Under the pieces are notes generated by a model. The model had not been told where the DNA came from. It did no database searches and worked only from the letters and a program-made list of their open reading frames with translations. Both the position numbers and the translations under genes were made by a program. This document shows, in pieces, positions 22,473 through 28,059 of a stretch of 28,059 nucleotides of DNA (position 1 is the stretch's first letter; each line of letters begins with the position of its first letter). Source of the stretch: an uncultured Collinsella sp. (GTDB lineage: Bacteria > Actinomycetota > Coriobacteriia > Coriobacteriales > Coriobacteriaceae). The stretch is from contig CABUJH010000022.1 in the NCBI GenBank assembly GCA_902491895.1, positions 1-28,059 of the forward strand, in the 5' to 3' direction.

Positions 22473-22978
22473 GTGTATTGATCAGCAACGATGCCGAGCT
22501 CGATACGCTGCTCGACGCGCAGGAGGTGGAGCACATCTGCGAGGTTGTGCTTGCCGCCGAGGGCGTTGAACGTGAAGTCGAGATTTCCCTTTCGTATGTC
22601 GACGAGGACGAGATGCACGAGCTCAACCACGAGTGGCGCGGTATCGACCGCACCACCGATGTGCTCTCGTTTGAGTGCGATTCGGCCTTTGACGATGACA
22701 TTCCCGCCGATGAGACGCTCGAGCTCGGCGATATTATCTTGGCCCCGCAGGTTATTGCCCGTCAGGCCCCCGGTTTTGGCAATAGCCCCGCTGACGAGTG
22801 CCGTCTGATGCTCGTACACGGAATGCTGCACCTGCTGGGCTATGACCACATCGAGGACGACGAGGCCGAGGTCATGGAGGCCCGCGAGGACGCCATCCTG
22901 CGCGATCTGTCGCTCGAGCGCGGCGAGGACCCTAAGCTAGTCCACGTCGGCCCCATCACCAACCACGCCCACGACTAG
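22469..22978 (+). CDS. ybeY: Endoribonuclease YbeY (rRNA maturation factor)
   Basis: YbeY is a single-strand endoribonuclease needed for 16S rRNA 3' processing and 70S quality control. The 169-residue protein has the metal site HGMLHLLGYDH (His117, His121, His127). Upstream, the conserved NHEWRGIDRTTDVLSF contains the family Arg residue. The start is TTG 22469, chosen because AAAGGAG lies 5 nt upstream; it overlaps the phoH stop by four bases. The C-terminal tail beyond about residue 150 is acidic, then His-rich (NHAHD), and is not part of the fold. Confidence 0.93.
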   Translation: MSVLISNDAELDTLLDAQEVEHICEVVLAAEGVEREVEISLSYVDEDEMHELNHEWRGIDRTTDVLSFECDSAFDDDIPADETLELGDIILAPQVIARQAPGFGNSPADECRLMLVHGMLHLLGYDHIEDDEAEVMEAREDAILRDLSLERGEDPKLVHVGPITNHAHD

Positions 22979-22987
22979 GAGCCGTCT

Positions 22988-23365
22988 ATGATTCCCGGAT
23001 CGAACAAGGACCATCCGTCCTTCTTTAAGTCGTTTTCCTACGCCATGGAGGGCTTCGTCACCGCCGTCAAGACCGAGCGCAACATTAAGGTCATGCTCGT
23101 TGCGGGCGTGTGCACCGTCATTGCCGGCTGCGTCGTGGGGCTCGACATTGCCGAGTGGGCCACGATTATCATCTGTTGTGGCCTGGTGATTCACGGCGAG
23201 CTGTGCAACACCGCTATGGAGGCCATCGTCGACCTGGCGACCCAGGAGCTCCATCCGCTGGCCAAGCGTGCGAAGGACATCGCCGCCGCTTCCGTATACG
23301 TACTTTCCATTACCGCCGCGATTGTGGGCGTGCTGGTATTTGCCCACGCGCTCGGCTTTATTTAG
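22988..23365 (+). CDS. dgkA: Diacylglycerol/undecaprenol kinase
   Basis: This is a small integral membrane kinase of the DgkA family. In Gram-positives these proteins mostly phosphorylate undecaprenol to recycle the cell-wall lipid carrier. The 125-residue protein has an N-terminal amphipathic helix, ERNIK (residues 30-34), and three membrane helices (about 35-52, 56-70, 100-122). The catalytic array comprises Glu71, Asn74, Glu78 and Asp82, with Lys96 and Asp97 downstream (GELCNTAMEAIVDL, KRAKD). TAGGAG precedes the ATG by 7 nt. era follows 12 bp later, as in many Gram-positives. Confidence 0.92.
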   Translation: MIPGSNKDHPSFFKSFSYAMEGFVTAVKTERNIKVMLVAGVCTVIAGCVVGLDIAEWATIIICCGLVIHGELCNTAMEAIVDLATQELHPLAKRAKDIAAASVYVLSITAAIVGVLVFAHALGFI

Positions 23366-23377
23366 AAAGGGATTCCC

Positions 23378-24409
23378 ATGTCCGACAATATGCAGCCTAT
23401 CGATGAGATTTTGGATGACGAGGCCGAGGAGTTCGACCCGTTTGAGGGCATGAGCGATGAGGAGCTCGACGCCCTGTGCGACGAGGACGACAACCTCGCG
23501 GGCTTTGGCGACGTGGAGCCCGGTTTCCGCAGCGGCTTTGTGGCCCTGGTCGGTCGTCCCAACGCCGGCAAGTCCACGCTGCTCAACGCCTGTTACGGCA
23601 AGAAGGTCGCCATCACCTCGCCGGTGGCCCAGACGACTCGTCGCCGCATGCGCGCCGTCGTCAACCGCCCCGGCTACCAGCTGGTCTTTGTCGATACCCC
23701 GGGTATTCATAAGCCTAAGGACGGCCTGGGTTCTGAGCTTAACAAGAGTGCGTTGTTCGAGCTGAACGATGTCGATGTCGTCGCGTTTTTGATTGATGCC
23801 ACCAAGCCCATCGGCAGGGGAGACGCCTGGGTTGCCGAGCGTGTCAGATGCGCTCGTTGCAAGAAGGTCCTGGTGCTCACTAAGGCCGATGAGGCCGACC
23901 CCGCACAGGTCATGGAGCAGCTTAAGGCCGCCCACGAGCTCATGGAATATGACGACGAGATCGTGACGTCGTCGGTCAAGAACTTCAACGTCGATGCCTT
24001 TATCGAGACCGTTGCGCACTTTTTGCCCGAAGGCCCGCGTTGGTTCCCCGAGGACATGGGCACCGACGCTTCTGACGAGACGCTCGTTGCTGAGTTTGTG
24101 CGCGAAAAGGTCTTGCGCCGCACCCGTGATGAGATCCCGCACTCCGTTGGCGTGATCTGCGATGCGCTCGAGCAGACCAAGAAGGTGCTACGCGTGCACG
24201 CCACCATTTACGTCGAGCGTGAGGGCCAGAAGGGCATCATCATCGGCAAGGGCGGCGAGATGATCAAGCATATCGGTATCGACGCCCGTCGCGATCTTGA
24301 GCGCATCTTTGGCACGCAGGTCTTTTTGGAGCTGGACGTGAAGGTCAAGGCCGGCTGGCGTGACGACGAGGCCCAGATTCGCCGCTTTGGGTACAACGCG
24401 GAAGATTAG
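23378..24409 (+). CDS. era: GTPase Era with acidic N-terminal extension
   Basis: Era binds the 3' end of 16S rRNA and helps mature the 30S subunit. The 343-residue protein is about 40 longer than usual. Residues 1-50 hold 20 Asp/Glu and no Lys or Arg, and precede the GTPase fold. G1 is GRPNAGKST (59-67), G2 has TTR (86-88), G3 is DTPG (106-109), and G4 reads TKAD (168-171) instead of NKxD. The C-terminal KH domain with IIGKGGEMIK is intact. AAAGGG lies 8 nt upstream of ATG 23378. No internal start with a ribosome-binding site was seen before the G domain, so the extension is probably real. Confidence 0.94.
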   Translation: MSDNMQPIDEILDDEAEEFDPFEGMSDEELDALCDEDDNLAGFGDVEPGFRSGFVALVGRPNAGKSTLLNACYGKKVAITSPVAQTTRRRMRAVVNRPGYQLVFVDTPGIHKPKDGLGSELNKSALFELNDVDVVAFLIDATKPIGRGDAWVAERVRCARCKKVLVLTKADEADPAQVMEQLKAAHELMEYDDEIVTSSVKNFNVDAFIETVAHFLPEGPRWFPEDMGTDASDETLVAEFVREKVLRRTRDEIPHSVGVICDALEQTKKVLRVHATIYVEREGQKGIIIGKGGEMIKHIGIDARRDLERIFGTQVFLELDVKVKAGWRDDEAQIRRFGYNAED

Positions 24410-24418
24410 TTCGCGTCA

Positions 24419-25168
24419 ATGGCAGGCTCCCGGACATATCGCACGAAGGTGCTCGTCCTCGATAAGACGAAGCTCAAAGAGACGGACCTGATCTTGACGA
24501 TGCTTGACGAGCGGGGCCGGCAGGTTCGTGCCGTGGCAAAGGGCGCCCGCAAACCCGGTGGACGTCTGGCTGCGCGCTGCGAGTTGTTCTGTACGGTCGA
24601 TATGCTGCTCGCGCATGGACGGTCACTCGACGTGGTTTCTCAGGCCGAGCTTATGGAGGCGCCGCTCGGCGCTGCGCCCTATTACGAGACGACCTGCGCC
24701 GCAAGCGCGATCGCCGAGGTTGCGCGCGTGTGCTCGTTCGAGGACGCCGAGGACCCGTTTACCTTTGCCATTACGCAACGGGCGCTTACCCTGGTGGGCA
24801 GCGGGATTGACGCGGCGCATATGGACCTACTTGTGGCGGCATATGTCTTTAAGCTGCTGTCGCACGTTGGCTATCGACCAGATTTTTCGGCCTGCGTGCT
24901 GTGCGGAGACCCCATGCTGTCGCATTTTTCACCACAGGCGGGCGGGCTCATGTGCGGATCGTGCGCGTCGAGCGTTCCGGGTGCCGAGCTGGTATCGACT
25001 GGTGAGGTCGCCTGGCTGCGCGCCCTCATGTCCATGACCTTCGATGCGCTCATGGCCGAGCGAATCGACCCGCATACGGCGGCATTCTTGCTCGGGCTTT
25101 CGCATGTTTGGGCCGCCACGTACACCGATCAGCGCCTCCGTGCGATGGAATTCATGTTGGGTCGGTGA
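24419..25168 (+). CDS. recO: DNA repair protein RecO
   Basis: RecO works with RecR (and RecF) to load RecA on gapped DNA. The 249-residue protein has the N-terminal OB-fold domain (about 5-80, YRTKVLVLDKTKLKETD) and a helical C-terminal domain with a zinc site at Cys159, Cys162, Cys179 and Cys182. Length and motifs are normal. The start ATG 24419 is 9 bp after era with a weak GGAAGA. The era-recO pair is common in actinobacteria. Confidence 0.93.
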   Translation: MAGSRTYRTKVLVLDKTKLKETDLILTMLDERGRQVRAVAKGARKPGGRLAARCELFCTVDMLLAHGRSLDVVSQAELMEAPLGAAPYYETTCAASAIAEVARVCSFEDAEDPFTFAITQRALTLVGSGIDAAHMDLLVAAYVFKLLSHVGYRPDFSACVLCGDPMLSHFSPQAGGLMCGSCASSVPGAELVSTGEVAWLRALMSMTFDALMAERIDPHTAAFLLGLSHVWAATYTDQRLRAMEFMLGR

Positions 25169-25192
25169 TGATGCGCAGGGGCGGGCTGCTTG

Positions 25193-25201
25193 TGGTAACA
25201 T
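25193..25201 (+). promoter_or_regulatory. Possible extended -10 promoter of rpsO
   Basis: TGGTAACAT is a TGn-extended -10 candidate 105 bp before rpsO. It would leave a leader of roughly 100 bases that contains several short complementary segments. Confidence 0.35.
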
Positions 25202-25305
25202 ATCGGCCGTTGGTACCTCGACCTTGGTTGCTCGCTCCACCGGCGGCTTCCCAGTCCGAGGCGAATCGAGTTGCCCGTGGGCGACGTTAAACGAAAGGTG
25301 AAACA

Positions 25306-25584
25306 ATGACTGTTTCCAAAGAGCGCAAGGCTGAGCTGACTGCCCAGTTCGGTAACACCCCGGTCGACACCGGCAACCCCAAGGTTCAGGTCGCCATCCT
25401 GTCCGAGCGCATCAAGGAGCTGACCGAGCACATGAAGTCCCACCAGAAGGACTTCCACACCCGTCGTGGTCTACTCATGCTCGTCGGTCGTCGTCGTCGT
25501 CTTCTTTCCTACATCAAGAAGAACGACATCGTCGAGTACCGTGAGCTCATCAAGGCTCTGGGCATCCGCGACAACATCCAGTAG
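25306..25584 (+). CDS. rpsO: 30S ribosomal protein S15
   Basis: S15 is a primary 16S rRNA-binding protein of the small-subunit platform. The 92-residue protein has the signature of the family: GNPKVQVAILSERIKELTEH, then HQKDFHTRRGLLMLVGRRRRLLSYI. The start ATG follows GAAAGGTG. It is separated from pnp by a terminator; rpsO-pnp is a very widely conserved pair. In several bacteria S15 represses its own translation through a structured leader, and the 100-base leader here leaves room for that. Confidence 0.96.
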   Translation: MTVSKERKAELTAQFGNTPVDTGNPKVQVAILSERIKELTEHMKSHQKDFHTRRGLLMLVGRRRRLLSYIKKNDIVEYRELIKALGIRDNIQ

Positions 25585-25598
25585 GATTTGTACATGCT

Positions 25599-25630
25599 AA
25601 GAGCGTCCTGCGCAGCGGGGCGCTCTTTTT
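25599..25630 (+). terminator. Rho-independent terminator between rpsO and pnp
   Basis: A 12-bp stem with two G-U pairs (25599-25610 with 25616-25627, AAGAGCG...CGCTCTT) closes loop CGCAG and ends in five T (25626-25630). Confidence 0.92.
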
Positions 25631-25697
25631 GTGTAAGGGCGCGAACAATCACGCTCTGAAGCGTGGCGGGGGCAGGGGGCCCGCGTCACATGAGAAG

Positions 25698-25720
25698 CCC
25701 GCAGGCAAGGGGCCTGTGGG
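25698..25720 (+). promoter_or_regulatory. Hairpin in the pnp 5' leader
   Basis: CCCGCAGGC (25698-25706) pairs with GCCTGTGGG (25712-25720) over nine positions with one G-U, closing loop AAGGG. It lies directly before the Shine-Dalgarno AAAGGAG. In E. coli PNPase controls its own mRNA through a cleaved leader hairpin; a similar role here is only a possibility. Confidence 0.5.
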
Positions 25721-25733
25721 GTAAAGGAGAACA

Positions 25734-27980
25734 ATGACACTCGTATCCAAGACCTTTGAGCTGTACGGCAAGACCTACACCTTCGAGTCGGGCGAGCTTG
25801 CCAAGCAGGCCACCGGCGCCTGCCTGGTCAAGCAGGGCGACACCACGATGCTCGACACCGTGGTCGTCTCCAAGGAGCGCAAGAACTACGACTTCTTCCC
25901 GCTGACCGTCGACTTCAACGAGAAGATGTACGCCGCAGGGCGCATCCCGGGTGGCTACCTCAAGCGTGAGGGCCGTCCCAGCGAGAAGGCCACGCTCACC
26001 GCGCGCATGATCGACCGTCCGATTCGCCCGAGCTTCCCGGACGGTTTCCGCAACGAGGTGCACATCGTCGCCACCTCGCTTGTCGCCGACCAAGTCAACC
26101 CCTTTGACGTCATCAACGTCATGGGTGCTTCCCTGGCCATGACGCTCGGCGGCGTGCCCTTCGAGGGCCCGCTTGCCTGCGTGCGCATCGGCCGCAACGT
26201 GGAGACCGGCGAGTTTATCGTCAACCCCACCTACGAGGAGCGCGAGAACTCCGATCTGGACCTGGAGCTGGGCGGCTCTGCCGACTTCATCTCGATGGTC
26301 GAGGCCGGCGCCGAGGAGATCTCCGAGGACGACATGCTCGCCGCCATGAAGTTTGGCCAGGAGGCCCTTGCTGCCTTCTGCCAGGCTCAGGACGAGTTCG
26401 TTGCCGAGTGGGAGCAGGCCAACGGCCCCATCGTCAAGAAGGAGTACCCGCTCGACCAGCCCGTCGAGGAGGTCCAGGAGCGCATCTTCGCCCACTACGA
26501 CGAGATGGCAGCTGCCCTTCGCGATGCCGACAAGCTCTCCCGTATCGGCAAGGTCGAGGCTCTGAAGGAGTCCATCCGTGCCGAGTTCACCGAGGAGGAG
26601 CAGGCCGCTTGGGAGCGCGAGATCCCCGTGGCGCTCAAGAAGCTCGAGAAGAAGGCCATGCGCACCATGGTCGTCGAGACCGGTGAGCGCGTCGACGGCC
26701 GTGCCGCCGACGAGATCCGTCCCATCATGGTGAAGGACAACTACCTGCCGCTCGTTCACGGCTCCGGCCTGTTCCAGCGTGGTCAGACCCAGGTGCTTTC
26801 CGTCCTGTCGCTCGGCATGCTCAACGAGGGCCAGCGTCTGGATACCATCGAGCCCACCGAGGGCAAGCGCTACATGCACCACTACAACTTCCCGCCGTTC
26901 TGCACCGGCGAGACCGGCCGCATGGGCAGCCCCAAGCGCCGCGAGATCGGCCACGGCAATCTGGCCGAGCGCGCTCTGCTTCCGGTGCTCCCCGACGAGA
27001 ACGAGTTCCCCTACGCCATCCGCGTCGTCTCCGAGGTCATGGAGTCCAACGGCTCCTCTTCGATGGCTTCGACCTGCGGTTCTACGCTCGCCCTTATGGA
27101 CGGCGGCGTGCCCATTAAGCGCCCGGTCTCCGGTATCGCCATGGGCCTGATCCAGGAGGAGGGCAAGACTGTGGTCCTGTCCGACATCCAGGGTCTCGAG
27201 GACTTCCTGGGCGACATGGACTTTAAGGTCACCGGCACCACCGAGGGCATCACCGCCCTGCAGATGGACAACAAGGCTACCGGCCTCACCTTCGACATCC
27301 TGGCCCGTGCCCTGCAGCAGGCCAAGGAGGGTCGCGCCTTCATCCTGCAGAAGATGCTCGATGTGATCCCCGAGCCGCGCCACACCACGCGCAGCACCGC
27401 CCCTCGCATCGTCTCCATCCAGGTTCCGACCGACAAGATCCGCGACGTCATCGGTTCCGGCGGTAAGGTCATCCGCGGTATCCAGGACGAGACCGGCGCC
27501 TCGGTCGACATTCAGGAGGACGGCACCGTCTTTGTCGGCGGCACCGGCGAGTCCGTCGATCAGGCTGTCGAGCGCATCAAGCTCATCATCAAGGTTCCCG
27601 AGCCGGGCGAGGAGTACACCGGTCGCGTGGTCTCCATCCAGCCCTTCGGCGCGTTCGTGAACTTGCTGCCCGGTAAGGACGGCCTGCTGCACATCTCCCG
27701 CGTCGCCAAGGGCCGCGTGGAGAAGGTCGAGGACGTCCTCAACGTGGGCGACGAGGTCAAGGTCGTCGTCATCGAGGTCGACGATCGTGGCAAGATCTCG
27801 CTCGATCGTCTTGATAAGCCCGAGGCCCCGGCTCGTGCCGAGGGTGCCTCCGAGGGCGACGGCGAGCACTTCCAGCGCCGTGAGCGTCCGCGTCGCGAGC
27901 GCTCCGAGCGCAGCGACCGTCCGCGCCGTCCCGGCGACAACGGAGGCCGCAAGCCCCGCCGTCACCACGACGCCGAGTAA
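25734..27980 (+). CDS. pnp: Polyribonucleotide nucleotidyltransferase (PNPase)
   Basis: PNPase degrades RNA 3' to 5' with phosphate and can add tails in reverse. The 748-residue protein has two RNase PH-like domains joined by a helical linker. The second PH domain carries GHGNLAERAL and SNGSSSMASTCG. A KH domain with VIGSGGKVI and an S1 domain (from about EYTGRVVSIQPFGAFV) follow. It ends in a tail of about 50 residues rich in Arg, Asp and Glu (QRRERPRRERSERSDRPRR), a disordered extension that could bind RNA or partners. AAAGGAG precedes the ATG. It has its own terminator, and probably its own promoter, which I could not place. Confidence 0.97.
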   Translation: MTLVSKTFELYGKTYTFESGELAKQATGACLVKQGDTTMLDTVVVSKERKNYDFFPLTVDFNEKMYAAGRIPGGYLKREGRPSEKATLTARMIDRPIRPSFPDGFRNEVHIVATSLVADQVNPFDVINVMGASLAMTLGGVPFEGPLACVRIGRNVETGEFIVNPTYEERENSDLDLELGGSADFISMVEAGAEEISEDDMLAAMKFGQEALAAFCQAQDEFVAEWEQANGPIVKKEYPLDQPVEEVQERIFAHYDEMAAALRDADKLSRIGKVEALKESIRAEFTEEEQAAWEREIPVALKKLEKKAMRTMVVETGERVDGRAADEIRPIMVKDNYLPLVHGSGLFQRGQTQVLSVLSLGMLNEGQRLDTIEPTEGKRYMHHYNFPPFCTGETGRMGSPKRREIGHGNLAERALLPVLPDENEFPYAIRVVSEVMESNGSSSMASTCGSTLALMDGGVPIKRPVSGIAMGLIQEEGKTVVLSDIQGLEDFLGDMDFKVTGTTEGITALQMDNKATGLTFDILARALQQAKEGRAFILQKMLDVIPEPRHTTRSTAPRIVSIQVPTDKIRDVIGSGGKVIRGIQDETGASVDIQEDGTVFVGGTGESVDQAVERIKLIIKVPEPGEEYTGRVVSIQPFGAFVNLLPGKDGLLHISRVAKGRVEKVEDVLNVGDEVKVVVIEVDDRGKISLDRLDKPEAPARAEGASEGDGEHFQRRERPRRERSERSDRPRRPGDNGGRKPRRHHDAE

Positions 27981-28003
27981 TAGCTACACATAAGCAGCTC
28001 AAC

Positions 28004-28034
28004 AAGGGCGACTCCGTACAGGGGTCGCCCTTTT
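28004..28034 (+). terminator. Rho-independent terminator after pnp
   Basis: A 12-bp stem with one G-U pair (28004-28015 with 28021-28032, AAGGGCGAC...GTCGCCCTT) closes loop GTACA and ends in four T. No gene is seen between it and the window end. Confidence 0.9.
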
Positions 28035-28059
28035 GCTTGCGCCCGGGAGGGCCGCATAT

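Noticed and set aside
25686..27968. Very long minus-strand open frame (760 codons) opposite pnp, and similar ones opposite dnaJ-mtaB (19133-21487) and pyrC (2464-3861)
   Set aside because: They mirror the codon positions of GC-rich genes on the other strand, have low-complexity Leu/Ala/Gly/His/Asp composition, lack ribosome-binding sites and match no family I recognise.
1..28059. tRNA genes, CRISPR arrays, prophage or integrative element boundaries
   Set aside because: No cloverleaf-like sequence, regularly spaced repeat, integrase or attachment-like repeat was found by eye; the gene order is that of ordinary core chromosome.

Overview
The window looks like a stretch of core chromosome from a high-GC Gram-positive of the class Coriobacteriia, most likely Collinsella or a close relative. 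This is inferred from three things: the GC-rich codon use, the actinobacterial integration host factor gene sitting between the pyrimidine genes and gmk-rpoZ, and the overall gene order. The species was not checked against any database. Apart from rpmB and its flank at the left edge, every recognised gene is on the + strand. There is no prophage, CRISPR array, rRNA or tRNA that I can see.

Layout. 2-154 is the 3' end of a probable REP-associated (Y1) transposase, followed by two REP-like direct repeats (188-238). rpmB (340-528) faces it on the minus strand and ends in a strong terminator. 529-979 is the divergent rpmB/pyrR intergenic region. Its right part holds a three-hairpin transcription attenuator. 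980-6303 is a pyrimidine operon, pyrR-pyrB-pyrC-pyrK-pyrD-pyrF. It has no carAB and no pyrE in this window. A palindrome-bearing spacer follows, then mihF-gmk-rpoZ-thiI (6544-8954), closed by a terminator. Next come the DNA-uptake genes comEA and comEC, then holA (DNA polymerase III delta). After these are rpsT with its own promoter and terminator, then lepA-dusB-hemW. Two tandem J-domain genes follow; the first encodes an unusual DnaJ whose C-terminal half is replaced by membrane segments. A tightly packed mtaB-phoH-ybeY-dgkA-era-recO run follows. The window closes with rpsO and pnp, each with its own terminator.

How the genes fit together. The pyr operon covers steps 2, 3, 4 and 6 of UMP synthesis (PyrB, PyrC, PyrD-PyrK, PyrF), and PyrR should act on the leader. 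The right half is mostly translation and RNA quality control: EF4, tRNA modification by DusB and MtaB, YbeY, Era, PNPase and ribosomal proteins S20 and S15. It also carries chaperones, DNA repair (RecO) and lipid-carrier recycling (DgkA).

The observations I rate highest are the membrane-anchored DnaJ-like protein in the place where hrcA usually lies, the pyr leader attenuator with mutually exclusive hairpins, the terminator of rpmB whose loop is complementary to a REP-like repeat, and an Era GTPase with a 50-residue, purely acidic N-terminal extension.
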